Assembly (NCBI RefSeq): GCF_001667585.1
Contig: NZ_LZJZ01000109.1
Span: 20,870-84,869 of the forward strand
From: Mycobacterium sp. E2733
Lineage (GTDB): Bacteria > Actinomycetota > Actinomycetes > Mycobacteriales > Mycobacteriaceae
Length of the DNA stretch: 64,000 nt
Direction: 5' to 3'
The notes below the pieces were generated by a model. That model was not told the DNA's origin, did not search any database, and saw only the letters and a program-made list of their open reading frames with translations. Shown in pieces: positions 16,971-26,042 of the stretch. Both the position numbers and the translations under genes were made by a program. The stretch's first letter is position 1; each line of letters begins with the position of its first letter.

Positions 16971-18029
16971 TTACCGGGCCACCCGGCCGGTGACCGGCGG
17001 CAAATCGGCAAGCGTCACGATCCCGGGCTCGGCAGCCACCACAGCCGGGACCGCATTGGTAACCGGCATTGCCGTGTAGATCATTCCCAGTCCCATGAAT
17101 CCGGGCTCGGTCCAATCCTTCGGCGCCAGGCAATGTAGGACGGTGCGCATGTTGGGCAGCCCGTACACCTGGATGACGTGTCCGTGCTCCAGCGGTTTGG
17201 GGGGCACGACGTGATCGCCCATGGTCCAGTTGAACCCGACGCTGACCACGTTGCGGTCCCCCTGCCAGCCTCGGTGGTAGCCGTAGACACTGCCGACCGT
17301 TCCCGCGGGGATCTTCATGAAGCCCAGATCCGAATCCCCGGTGGCCGCGGTGAAGGTCACGTCGAAGGTCATCCGGTCCAGCTTCGCCCCGATCGCGTCG
17401 GCCATCATCGCGGCCGATTCGGCGAAGACCTCGCTTTCGCGTCGCACGCTTTCCGCCAACCCCGGCGTATCGGGATCCTGCGAGAAGCCCATCGCCGTTT
17501 GCGTTTCCGCTGATTCGTAGGTCGAGCAATCCACCGACTCGGTGATGCGGATTTCGTCCACGCGTTCGCACGCGCCGCTGAGCACCATGCCCACCATGTT
17601 CGTCATGCCCGGGTGCGCCCCGCTGCCGAAGATCGTCGAATCGCCTCGTTTGCAAGCATCCACGATGCGTTCGCGGTCCTCGGGTGTCTGCTTGCCGCCC
17701 GTGATCCAAGCCGCGCTGGAGCACACATTGACACCCGTTTCCAGCAAGCGCACCAACTCATCGATGTTGGGCCACAACGGGTTATAGCAGCACGCGTCGG
17801 CGCCTAAGGCAAGCAACGCGTCGATGTCATTCGTCGCGTGCACGCCGGTCGGTTCCGGCCACCCGGCCAGGTCGGCGGCATCCACGCCGACCTTGTCCGC
17901 CCCGTGCGCGTACACCCCGACCAGCTCCATGTCCGGCCTGCCGATGATGGCGCGCAGCGAACGTCGCCCGATGTTCCCGGTCGTCCACTGGATCACGCGT
18001 AAGGGACGGTCGATGCTGGTAGTGCTCAT
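16971..18029 (-). CDS. NAD(P)H-dependent DapB-like dehydrogenase/reductase
   Basis: A 352-residue two-domain oxidoreductase of the dihydrodipicolinate-reductase-like family. The Rossmann dinucleotide site is 'VIQWTTGNIGRRSLRAII' near residues 12-29. A catalytic/substrate segment 'FGSGAHPGMTNM' lies near residue 135. Mycobacteria encode many such proteins, often near lipid or steroid genes, and their substrates are mostly unknown. 2,4-diaminopentanoate-dehydrogenase-type annotations are used for relatives. The ATG at 18029 is chosen over one 33 bases upstream because AAAGGAGCC sits just ahead of it. It points the same way as mmpS/mmpL but is separated by 174 bases. Confidence 0.82.
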   Translation of the reverse strand: MSTTSIDRPLRVIQWTTGNIGRRSLRAIIGRPDMELVGVYAHGADKVGVDAADLAGWPEPTGVHATNDIDALLALGADACCYNPLWPNIDELVRLLETGVNVCSSAAWITGGKQTPEDRERIVDACKRGDSTIFGSGAHPGMTNMVGMVLSGACERVDEIRITESVDCSTYESAETQTAMGFSQDPDTPGLAESVRRESEVFAESAAMMADAIGAKLDRMTFDVTFTAATGDSDLGFMKIPAGTVGSVYGYHRGWQGDRNVVSVGFNWTMGDHVVPPKPLEHGHVIQVYGLPNMRTVLHCLAPKDWTEPGFMGLGMIYTAMPVTNAVPAVVAAEPGIVTLADLPPVTGRVAR

Positions 18030-18098
18030 CCTGGCTCCTTTGCCGCTGCGGGTTGGACTCATTATTAGTCGGCGGCGGCGCGGCGTTTTGAGAATGGG

Positions 18099-18260
18099 TC
18101 AAAGCCCGGCCATGCCAAGCGCGAGGAACGCACAGCCCACCGCGGCCACGAGGACCGCAACGTCAAGCCGGCGACGCGATCGAATCCAGTTGTGCAGCGC
18201 CGCCACCGAGGCGCCGGTTGCCTGGGGCGCCAGCAGATAGGCCAGCAGCGGAAACTCTAC
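18099..18260 (-). pseudogene. C-terminal remnant of a GAP/Sap-like membrane protein
   Basis: Between fadD and the DapB-like gene, a frame ending at TGA (18099-18101) encodes about 53 residues. They comprise a hydrophobic run, 'ALHNWIRSRRRLD', and a last helix ending GCAFLALGMAGL. This is the pattern of the C-terminal end of GAP/Sap proteins, small integral membrane proteins that accompany MmpL-linked surface-lipid loci. It has no start of its own; the frame only continues as an antisense-of-nothing shadow inside the fadD 3' end. I interpret it as the tail of a gene lost by deletion. Confidence 0.42.
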
Positions 18261-18270
18261 GCGGCCGGGC

Positions 18271-20004
18271 CTAGGCGTCCAACCGGGCGAATTGGTGCTG
18301 GCTGTACTGCTCGACACAGGCCGCCCGCCGGATCTTGCCGCTCGTGGTGGTGGGAATTGACCCAGGTGGAACCAGGACGAGGTCCCCGACATTCACACCG
18401 TGCGCATTGGAAATCGCGGAGGTGACGTCGGCTCTGACGGAGGTGAACCAGCGCATCGCCTCCTCGTCGGAATCACCGCGCTTCTTGACTTCGATAACGG
18501 TGACGAGCTTTTCGGTGCTGTTCACCGGAACCGAAATCGCCGCGACCCGGCCGCCCGTGATCTCGTGGACCGTCGCCTCGATGTCTTCGGGGTAGTGATT
18601 GCGCCCGCGGATGATGAGCAGATCCTTGATGCGGCCAACAATGAACAGCTCACCGGAGTAGACGAAACCCAGGTCGCCCGTTCTCAGCCAGGGTCCGTCG
18701 GGCGTACCCGGGGATGGGTCGACGAGCATTGCGCCGAAGCAGCCCTGTTCCTCCGGCGGTTTGCGCCAGTAGCCCTCGGCCACATTGGCGCCATGTACCC
18801 AGATCTCGCCCACCAACCCCTGCGGGCGCTCGCGGTTCGTTTCGCAGTCGACGATTCGCAGCGTGGGTGATTGCGGCACCGTGTACTTCACCAGCGCAGC
18901 GCCCGCCCCCGCACACCGCTGCGCTCGACCCGCGGACAGCTCGTCGAGTTCGAAATGAACAGTCGATGAGTCACCCCATGTGCCGTTCGCCACGAAGACG
19001 GTTGCCTCGGCCAAGCCATATGAAGGTCGCAGCATGTGGTCCCGAAAATTGAAGTGAGCAAATCGGTCGACGAACCGATTCAAAGTCGCCGGCTCGACCC
19101 GTTCGGCACCGCTGATGATGCCCAGGACGCCGGAGAGGTCGAGCCCGGCGAGGTCCCTGTCACTTGTTTTGCGTGCCGCCAAGTCAAAGGCGAAGTTGGG
19201 CGCCGCCGACCAAGAAGACGGATTCTCGGCCAGAGAGCGCATCCATCTGGCCGGCCTTTCTAGGAATGCAACCGGACTCATCAGCTCGCCTCGATAGCCG
19301 CCCAGGATCGGCGCGCACACCCCCAGCACCAAACCCATGTCATGGTAGAACGGCAACCACGACACCATCGTGGCGTTTGTTGGGGCCTTGGCGTGCGATT
19401 TCGCGAAGAAGCTCCGCATCAGCTGCTCGAAATTCACCTGAAGATTACGGTGCGAGATAGTCACGCCGGTAGGAGTGCGGGTCGAGCCCGAGCTGTACTG
19501 CAAATACGCGACGCTGGGCAAATCAGCCGTCGGGACGCTTGTTCCGCCGTCGACGTCCAGATTCATCGAATCGATTTCGACGATCTTAGGTACGTCCTTC
19601 ATGCGTGCGTGATCGACGTATTCGGCGACGTCTTCCGCAACCTCGGACGTGGTGAGGATAACCGAGGGCGACGTGTCGGCAAGGACCGCAGTTACCCGCT
19701 CATGACTAGAACCCCGATGCGGCAGCGGGAGCGGAACCGCGATGAGCCCGGCCTGCATGGATCCCAGGAACGCCGCGATGTATTCGAGGCCCTGGGGGGC
19801 CAGGATTACCGCCCTGTCTCCGACCGACCCGTGCGGGCCGAGTTCGCGCGCCACATTGAGCGTTCGACGGGCCAGTTGCGACCATGTGAGGCTCTCGGGA
19901 ACACCCGCCCAGTCGTCCTCGTAGTGGGTAAAGGTGTACGCCACCTCGTGAGGCCGCATGCTGGCACGTCCGTGCAACATGGAGAGAATCGTCGATTGAG
20001 ACAT
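18271..20004 (-). CDS. fadD23: Fatty-acyl-AMP ligase (FadD23-like) of the trehalose polyphleate locus
   Basis: A 577-residue adenylate-forming enzyme of the FAAL type, which activates a fatty acid as acyl-AMP and loads it on a PKS acyl carrier domain. Landmarks are the P-loop 'YLQYSSGSTRTPTGV' near residue 165, 'SYGLAEATVFV' near 330, 'WLRTGDLGFV' near 448, and the C-terminal catalytic Lys region 'TTSGKIRRAACVEQY' near 557. The ATG at 20004 is taken; ATG at 20028 would overlap the upstream stop. It is the last gene of the papA-mmpL-acyltransferase-fadD operon, the position of fadD23 in known TPP loci. It would prime the divergent Pks. Confidence 0.87.
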   Translation of the reverse strand: MSQSTILSMLHGRASMRPHEVAYTFTHYEDDWAGVPESLTWSQLARRTLNVARELGPHGSVGDRAVILAPQGLEYIAAFLGSMQAGLIAVPLPLPHRGSSHERVTAVLADTSPSVILTTSEVAEDVAEYVDHARMKDVPKIVEIDSMNLDVDGGTSVPTADLPSVAYLQYSSGSTRTPTGVTISHRNLQVNFEQLMRSFFAKSHAKAPTNATMVSWLPFYHDMGLVLGVCAPILGGYRGELMSPVAFLERPARWMRSLAENPSSWSAAPNFAFDLAARKTSDRDLAGLDLSGVLGIISGAERVEPATLNRFVDRFAHFNFRDHMLRPSYGLAEATVFVANGTWGDSSTVHFELDELSAGRAQRCAGAGAALVKYTVPQSPTLRIVDCETNRERPQGLVGEIWVHGANVAEGYWRKPPEEQGCFGAMLVDPSPGTPDGPWLRTGDLGFVYSGELFIVGRIKDLLIIRGRNHYPEDIEATVHEITGGRVAAISVPVNSTEKLVTVIEVKKRGDSDEEAMRWFTSVRADVTSAISNAHGVNVGDLVLVPPGSIPTTTSGKIRRAACVEQYSQHQFARLDA

Positions 20005-20014
20005 AGGCGCGTTG

Positions 20015-21133
20015 TCAGCCGGCGCCATGGGACAACACGGATGTGGCACCGCTGAGAATTTGGGAAAACGGGTCGGCGCCGCCGCCGAAGGTCGCCTGGT
20101 TGGCCGGCGCAGTGACTTCCGCTGGATCGAAGCCGTGCACCGGGTCCACCTGAACCGGAGCGGTCGCCGGGTCGTCGTTTCGCGCGTAGCCCGCGTTCAC
20201 CCGGGGAATCAGGATTGCGTCCAGCTTGTTCAGCGTGTCCTCCGGAATCCCAATGTATTTCAGCGGCATGACCAGCGGAAGGTGCTGTTCCGGGACCATG
20301 ATCGTGGTGTCTTTCGCGCCCCGGGAGTTGATCGTCGTCCGGACGTTCTGCGGCGGCACCATGCTCGGGTTGGTGAAGGCCACCGCGGTGTGACCCGTGG
20401 CGAGACCCAGGAGGGTGTTGGCGAGCGCGAACATGTTGTCCGGCCGGTCGGGGAAGTCCGCGATCGAGTCGTACGCAGCCACGAACCGGTTTGTGTCGTA
20501 TTGGCTCTCATACGGTGGCGGCATGGTGTAGTCGAGCGCGGGAACAACGCTGCCGACTCCGAACATTGCGGTCAGGAAGCTCTGGCCGAAGGCGTGGCGC
20601 CCGATCGGGTCGCCGAATGTGGCGAAGTTCAGTTTGTCCCGCGGCGGAGCGGTCGGGTCATTCGCCAGCCGCGCCTGTTCGCCGTCGACCACGAACCCGC
20701 CTTCGGACAGTCCGATCGCCGTACCGGGGCGACCGGTGCGGATCGCGGCATCGAGGTTGTTCACTCCCTCGTCGACCGATTCGCCCACGCTGGGGCCGTC
20801 GAGGCCGAGGCCGGGGAACAACTCATCGCCGACTTTGCCGATGCCCGGGAAGAGTCGCTCCAGGACGTGGCCCTGAACCTGGCCCGCCGGGTAGCGGACG
20901 ATTTCGCGCTGCTGGCCGGGGAACCATTGGGCGCCCTCCTGGCGAATGTATTCGTCGTAGGGGATGCCCAGAACGTGAGCCCCTCCGAGGGCGAAGGCGG
21001 TCTGGTCGCCTGGGGCCCCTGGGGTCGGCGGCCCGCCAATCGGCGTGTCGTCCGCAGATGCGGTTCCGACGCCGAAAAACCCTGTCGCGCCAACGGTTAC
21101 CAGCGTCGTGACTTGTGCTAGTAGTTGCTTCAT
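20015..21133 (-). CDS. Secreted PE-PPE-domain acyltransferase (Chp2-like) of the TPP locus
   Basis: A 372-residue protein. A Sec signal peptide (residues 1-28, cleavage after ASA) leads into a PE-PPE-type serine alpha/beta hydrolase domain. The nucleophile is in GLSEGG (GxSxG) near residue 142. There is no N-terminal PE module despite the family name. In TPP and polyacyltrehalose pathways such proteins are thought to transesterify diacyltrehalose on the outer face of the inner membrane, giving the fully acylated lipid. The ATG at 21133 is chosen because the signal peptide begins there; an upstream in-frame start exists at 21181. The gene lies between mmpL10 and fadD23, as in M. abscessus. Confidence 0.85.
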   Translation of the reverse strand: MKQLLAQVTTLVTVGATGFFGVGTASADDTPIGGPPTPGAPGDQTAFALGGAHVLGIPYDEYIRQEGAQWFPGQQREIVRYPAGQVQGHVLERLFPGIGKVGDELFPGLGLDGPSVGESVDEGVNNLDAAIRTGRPGTAIGLSEGGFVVDGEQARLANDPTAPPRDKLNFATFGDPIGRHAFGQSFLTAMFGVGSVVPALDYTMPPPYESQYDTNRFVAAYDSIADFPDRPDNMFALANTLLGLATGHTAVAFTNPSMVPPQNVRTTINSRGAKDTTIMVPEQHLPLVMPLKYIGIPEDTLNKLDAILIPRVNAGYARNDDPATAPVQVDPVHGFDPAEVTAPANQATFGGGADPFSQILSGATSVLSHGAG

Positions 21134-21190
21134 CCCTAATCCTGCTCGCTCGGATTCGTCTCGTAGTGTCACACACCTCATGTGCGCGCG

Positions 21191-24190
21191 CTAACTGGTT
21201 TGCGGCTCGGCGCGTCGGACCGGTGGCCGCCGCAGGCCCGCTCGTGACGGCCACCAGTTCGCCGATCCGACCAGCGCGGCGACGGCGGGAACGGTGATGG
21301 TGCGCACCAAGAAGGTATCCAGCAAAATTCCGGCACCGATCACGAAACCACCCTGGACTACGGTGCCGATGCTGGAGAACAACAGGCCGCACATCGAGGC
21401 GGCGAAGATCAGGCCTGCCGCGGTGATCACACCGCCCGTGGAACTCAGGGTGCGAATGATGCCGTAACGCATGCTGTTTGGCGATTCGTCGCGCATTCGC
21501 GAGACGAGCAGCATGTTGTAGTCGGCTCCGACCGCGACCAACACCACGAAAGCGAGCGGGGGCACGCTCCAATGTAATTGCTGGCCGAGAAGGTACTGAA
21601 ACACCAGCACGCCGATGCCCACCGCCGACAAGTACGAAATGACCACCGAAGCAACCAGGTACAGCGGCGCGACAATCGCGCGCAGCAGCGCGATCAACGT
21701 CAGCAGCACGACGATCAGGGTCACGGCGATGATGAACCGGATGTCATGTTGGTAGTAGTCGCGGGTGTCCTTCAGACCCACGGTGTATCCGGCCATCGAT
21801 ACGGCGGCGTCCTGCAACGCGGTATTCGGTTGTGCTCCCCGAGCGGCCGCGGTGATCGCGTTGACCTGGTCCATGGCTTCGGTGCTGAAGGGATTGAGTT
21901 TGGTTTGAACCAAATACCGCACCGAGTGCCCGTCCGGTGAAATGAAAACCTTGGCCGCCTTCTGAAATTCCGCTAAATGCAGCAGCTGAGGCGGGATGTT
22001 GAAGCCGGCCATTGCCGGTTGCGCCGCGTCCCGTTTCAGCGATAACAGGAACGCCGCTGACTCATTGAGCCCGGCACCGAGCTGTTTGACTTGGTCGACG
22101 AGTTGAGCCACGGCATCGGCCACTTGCCGGCTCCCGCCGGCCAGTCGGTCGGCGCCATCTTGCACGCTGTTCAGATTCGCCTGCAAGCCACCGGGTTTGT
22201 CCATCCCCATGGAGTGCATCACCTTGGTGAGCTTTCCCAATGCAGCACGCACGCGATCCGTCGACGCTTTCAGGGTCCGCTTGTCCTGGTACTCCTGCAG
22301 TTGGTGGGCCAAGTCGTTGATCGCGTCGAGGTCTGCCTGATCACGCGAGCCGACCAGCTGCTCGAAGGTCCCCCGGGTGGCGCTGCACGATTGATCGGCA
22401 TCGCAGATCGGGCTACCCTGCAGCGCCGTCAGTACCGGGCCTATCCAGGCGAACATGTTCTTGGCGGCCGAGAAATTCCAGCCCATCGCATTGCTGAGCG
22501 AGTTGACGTGGTCGACGAGCTGGGCCGCGATGTCCACCTGGTTAACCAGAGCGTCACCGCTGTACTGGCTTTTCGCCGACGAGAAGGCACTTTGCAGTTC
22601 CTCCAGGCTGGTAGCGAGCTGGCTGACCTGGCCGCGGACGTCGCCGAGGCTGTCGGCCAGGGTGCCGGCCCCGGTGACCAGCCGGTTGAGGTCGCCTGCG
22701 TGATCGTTGATCTGGGTGGACCCGTCGGCCAGCAGGGTGCCGATCGCGCCCGCCTGATAGGTGGCCCTGAATTGTTCCGGCACGTTTCCGGTGGGGCGCG
22801 TGATGCCGCTGACCGCGGCGATATTCGGCAATTGGCTGACTCGGTCCGCCATCTGTTCCAAGTCCGCAAGGGCCTTCGGTGTGCGAAGGTCATGCGGCGA
22901 TTGGACGAGGATGTATTCGGGGATGGACTGATTCACCGGAAAATGACGATCCAGCGCGGCATATCCGATGGAGCTCGGAGCGGACGACCGCAGGGCCTTG
23001 CGATCGTCGTAGTTGTAGCGCACCAGGCCGGCGCAGCTGGCCAGGAGGATCAACACGAGCACACTGGCAAGCAGATTGACCTTGGGCCGACGCACGATGC
23101 GTATTCCCGACCGCCTCCAGAACCGGGCGGTGAGTTCGCGTCGTGGCTTGACCCACCCGCGTGGCCCCGCGAGCACGAGAATTGCCGGCAGCAACGTCAC
23201 CGCGGCCAGGAATGCGACGCCGATCCCGATCGCCGACGACGCCCCCACGGTTTTGAACACGCCCATCCGGGCGAAGCTGATGAGCAGAAAAGTGATTCCC
23301 ACGGTGGCCGCGGATGCGCCGATCACTTTTCCGATGGAGATCATCGCGCCCTTGACCGCCTGCTCGGAATCCGCGCCTGACCGCAAACAGTCGTGATAGC
23401 GGCTGATGAGAAAGACCGCGTAATCCGTCCCGGCGCCAGCCATTATGGCGCTCAGAAAGACGATGGATTGGTTCGAGACGCCCGAGCCAGTCAATTGGGA
23501 GTAGCCCGCTACCATCGCCTGCGCGATCACCAGGGATGTCCCGATCGTCAGCAGCGGTAGCAGCATGGTGACCGCGCTGCGGTAGATCACCAACAGGACG
23601 ATGAGCACCAGGACGCCGATCGCCAGCTCGATCGGAAGCCGATCCCGATCGCCCGCGACCGTGAGGTCGGCGACGGTTGCCGCGGGGCCGGTGAGGTTTG
23701 CCGTCAGGGACGTTCCCGCGACCGCGCGCTTGACGATGTCGCCGATGCGATTGAAAGCGGCGTACGACTGTGGGGTGCCCAACTCGCCGGCAACGCCGAC
23801 CGGCAGCACCCAAGCTTTGTGATCCTTGCTGGTCACGACCGAGCGCAGGGGCGGGCTGCTGACGAAATCCTGCACCATCAAAACGTCTCGCGTGTCCTGG
23901 TGCAACGCGCCCACCAGCTTGCGGTAAGTGGCTTCGTCGGCGGGCCCAAGCCCCTTGTCGTCGGTCAGAACCACCAATAGAAGGTCTTCTGAGCCCGATT
24001 CGTCAAACGCCTGCGTCATCTTTCGGGCGGTGACGCTCGACGGTGCATCGCTGGGCAAAATAGCGAGCGGATGCTTCTGCGCCATCTCGCCCAGGGATGG
24101 CAATGTCAGTGGAAGCGCGGCCGCAATCGCGACCCAGAGCCCGACGACCACCCACGGCCACCGCACCACGAAATCAGCCAACCGTCGCAT
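21191..24190 (-). CDS. mmpL10: MmpL10-like RND lipid transporter of the TPP locus
   Basis: A 999-residue RND protein of the MmpL group without an MmpS partner. The N-terminal helix is 'WPWVVVGLWVAIAAALPL' (about residues 11-28), followed by a periplasmic loop, a five-helix bundle (about 180-340) with 'MAGAGTDYAVFLISRYH', a long helical periplasmic loop (about 390-740), and five C-terminal helices with 'VAVGADYNMLLVSRM'. It would export diacyltrehalose for final acylation outside. The gene lies between papA3 and the Chp2-like acyltransferase. Its start is 142 bases after the papA stop, a wide gap that contains no other gene. Confidence 0.9.
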   Translation of the reverse strand: MRRLADFVVRWPWVVVGLWVAIAAALPLTLPSLGEMAQKHPLAILPSDAPSSVTARKMTQAFDESGSEDLLLVVLTDDKGLGPADEATYRKLVGALHQDTRDVLMVQDFVSSPPLRSVVTSKDHKAWVLPVGVAGELGTPQSYAAFNRIGDIVKRAVAGTSLTANLTGPAATVADLTVAGDRDRLPIELAIGVLVLIVLLVIYRSAVTMLLPLLTIGTSLVIAQAMVAGYSQLTGSGVSNQSIVFLSAIMAGAGTDYAVFLISRYHDCLRSGADSEQAVKGAMISIGKVIGASAATVGITFLLISFARMGVFKTVGASSAIGIGVAFLAAVTLLPAILVLAGPRGWVKPRRELTARFWRRSGIRIVRRPKVNLLASVLVLILLASCAGLVRYNYDDRKALRSSAPSSIGYAALDRHFPVNQSIPEYILVQSPHDLRTPKALADLEQMADRVSQLPNIAAVSGITRPTGNVPEQFRATYQAGAIGTLLADGSTQINDHAGDLNRLVTGAGTLADSLGDVRGQVSQLATSLEELQSAFSSAKSQYSGDALVNQVDIAAQLVDHVNSLSNAMGWNFSAAKNMFAWIGPVLTALQGSPICDADQSCSATRGTFEQLVGSRDQADLDAINDLAHQLQEYQDKRTLKASTDRVRAALGKLTKVMHSMGMDKPGGLQANLNSVQDGADRLAGGSRQVADAVAQLVDQVKQLGAGLNESAAFLLSLKRDAAQPAMAGFNIPPQLLHLAEFQKAAKVFISPDGHSVRYLVQTKLNPFSTEAMDQVNAITAAARGAQPNTALQDAAVSMAGYTVGLKDTRDYYQHDIRFIIAVTLIVVLLTLIALLRAIVAPLYLVASVVISYLSAVGIGVLVFQYLLGQQLHWSVPPLAFVVLVAVGADYNMLLVSRMRDESPNSMRYGIIRTLSSTGGVITAAGLIFAASMCGLLFSSIGTVVQGGFVIGAGILLDTFLVRTITVPAVAALVGSANWWPSRAGLRRPPVRRAEPQTS

Positions 24191-24331
24191 ATCGCCCTCG
24201 CTCCCGGTCGGCGCAGTCGTGTGCGCCCGCCGGCGACGCTCGCCGACGCTGTGTCCAGCCGCCCGAATTCGTCGTGTGCCCGACCGGAATTCGCACTTCG
24301 AGATAGGCCCTAGCCATCGAGTGGCTCCACG

Positions 24332-25753
24332 CTACGCGACGCGTCCCCAGTGCCCGCTATCGGCGACCCGCGCGCACACCGACCTCATAGCCGCCATGTA
24401 ACGGCAAACCGATTTCTGGGCGACCGGGTTGTCGGGATGCATGATCGCCATGACCGTGCCCTCGCCGTACCGGAATATGTAAATAGTCAGTTGGTATGAA
24501 TAGCGGCCGTCGGGATAGATTCCGATATTGTCCGCTAGGCCCAAGTCGGCTGCGGCGAGAATAGCGTTGAGTGGAGCGGCGCCGCCGTGGAAGAAGTTCG
24601 AGACCGGAAAGTTCGGCTGTGGCCAGCTCAACCACGGCGCTAATTCCAATACGCGGTAGTAGGGCACCTTCGCCATGTCCAGACTTGAATCGAAAGATGT
24701 CTGCGCCGCCCACGCGGCATCGCCGAACGAGGCCGCAGCTATGGGCACGGTGATCGGAATCAGGCCGGTAAACCAACCCTGTGTCATGAAATTGTCGGCG
24801 CCCGTCCGGGAGTCCCTGGGCGTAAGCCCGTAATACGTGAGCGCGCCCGTGAACTCATGCTCGAGCAGGGCGAAGCACGCGAACAAGCCGCCGACGAAGC
24901 GTGCGCCGGCCGCCATGCAGGCTGTTTCGAATCGCTCCGTCTGTGCTGGGCCCATCAGGAGTTCGGAGGCCATCGCACTGCTGCTCGACTCCAACGGGTT
25001 ACCCAATGGGAGTGGGAATTCAGGGAAACGGCCATTGTTGTTCTCCGCGAATTCAATCCACGCGCCCACCTCGGGCGAATCCAGGGTCAAGGTTGACGTA
25101 TACTCGCGTTCGCGGCTGCAGAAGTCGTCGAAGCTGCCGGCATCGGGAAGAGCGAGGGGCTCACCGCCTCCGCTCAACGCCGTATACATTCCATTGGCCT
25201 CCATCATCGTGGTGCCGATCAATGTCGCGTCCCCGTGCACATGATCCATGGCGGCGAAGAAGGTGAAATGGTTCTCGCTCTGGATAATCCCGAACGTGAA
25301 GCAGCCCCACTCCAGTGGATTCGGTATGCCCACGACATGAGCGCGTATTTCGTCAACCGTCATCTGGCCGAAATCGACCGGCGCGAATTCGATATCAGCA
25401 GGATCGCTCGTCGTATGCCTGACGAACTCTCCGCTGCCGGTGTGCTCGAACCAACTGCGGAACGTGTCATGTCGACGCAGGTACGTGTTGACGGCGTGGT
25501 CCATGGCAGAGACATCGCACGTCCCGGGTACTTCACAGGTAGCGATGATCTGCCGGGAAAAATTCAGCCCCGCGGCCGCCCGTTCACAGTAGTTACGAAG
25601 ATGTTGGCCCTGCATGTAGCTGACCGGGACGGAACTGACCGGCGCTTGTCGGACCTTTTCGCTGGCCGCAGCCGTTGGGTGCCATGAGGTGACCGAGCCC
25701 GGGGTCAACGTCCAATCATCGAGTGAGCCGATCGTAATCTTCCCGATGCGCAA
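24332..25753 (-). CDS. papA3: PapA3-like acyltransferase acylating trehalose
   Basis: A 473-residue PapA-family (condensation-domain fold) acyltransferase. The HxxxD catalytic motif is in MDHVHGDATLIG near residue 180. The C-terminal blocks 'MTQGWFTGLIPITVP' (about 325-339) and 'NIGIYPDGRYSYQLTIYIF' (about 420-438) match the PapA3 pattern I recall closely. It would move acyl chains from the PKS or CoA to trehalose, giving mono- and diacyltrehalose. The start is TTG at 25753, which reproduces the N-terminus LRIG..TIGSLDDW of relatives. First gene of the minus-strand TPP operon, divergent from the PKS. Confidence 0.9.
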   Translation of the reverse strand: MRIGKITIGSLDDWTLTPGSVTSWHPTAAASEKVRQAPVSSVPVSYMQGQHLRNYCERAAAGLNFSRQIIATCEVPGTCDVSAMDHAVNTYLRRHDTFRSWFEHTGSGEFVRHTTSDPADIEFAPVDFGQMTVDEIRAHVVGIPNPLEWGCFTFGIIQSENHFTFFAAMDHVHGDATLIGTTMMEANGMYTALSGGGEPLALPDAGSFDDFCSREREYTSTLTLDSPEVGAWIEFAENNNGRFPEFPLPLGNPLESSSSAMASELLMGPAQTERFETACMAAGARFVGGLFACFALLEHEFTGALTYYGLTPRDSRTGADNFMTQGWFTGLIPITVPIAAASFGDAAWAAQTSFDSSLDMAKVPYYRVLELAPWLSWPQPNFPVSNFFHGGAAPLNAILAAADLGLADNIGIYPDGRYSYQLTIYIFRYGEGTVMAIMHPDNPVAQKSVCRYMAAMRSVCARVADSGHWGRVA

Positions 25754-26042
25754 GACTACGTCCTCCTCGGTTTGAACGGCTCAGTCCGACCACGTTGGCG
25801 ACACCAAGATAACCGTTTCGGCGATCACCGTCGCGAATATGCGCGGAACACCTACACTCGCTGACGGATCCGGTGGGCCGTTGTTCGATCGAACGGCCGG
25901 GAGGGACGCAGGGCGGCAGCCGCGCGGGCTGTCGCTGCGCGGCGCGGGCCTGCATCTGCAGTGCTGGTCTTCGGAGATGATCTTCGGGCGCGCAACCGGT
26001 TTCCCGCTGGGACGCATCATGACCGCCAAGGAGGACAAGCGC
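25754..26042. promoter_or_regulatory. Divergent intergenic region between papA3 and pks
   Basis: 289 bases separate the TTG start of papA3 (minus) from the PKS start (plus). It must hold both promoters. The plus-strand PKS frame is open upstream to 25839, but the AAGGAGG at 26028-26034 marks 26043 as the start, so that extension is probably not translated. I see no convincing operator. Confidence 0.5.

Noticed and set aside
20015..21181. Calling the secreted acyltransferase a PE-family protein
   Set aside because: It has a Sec signal peptide and only the PE-PPE hydrolase domain; the helical PE module is absent.
25839..26042. N-terminal extension of the PKS to 25839
   Set aside because: A strong AAGGAGG eight bases before 26043 and an unstructured upstream translation argue for the shorter form.
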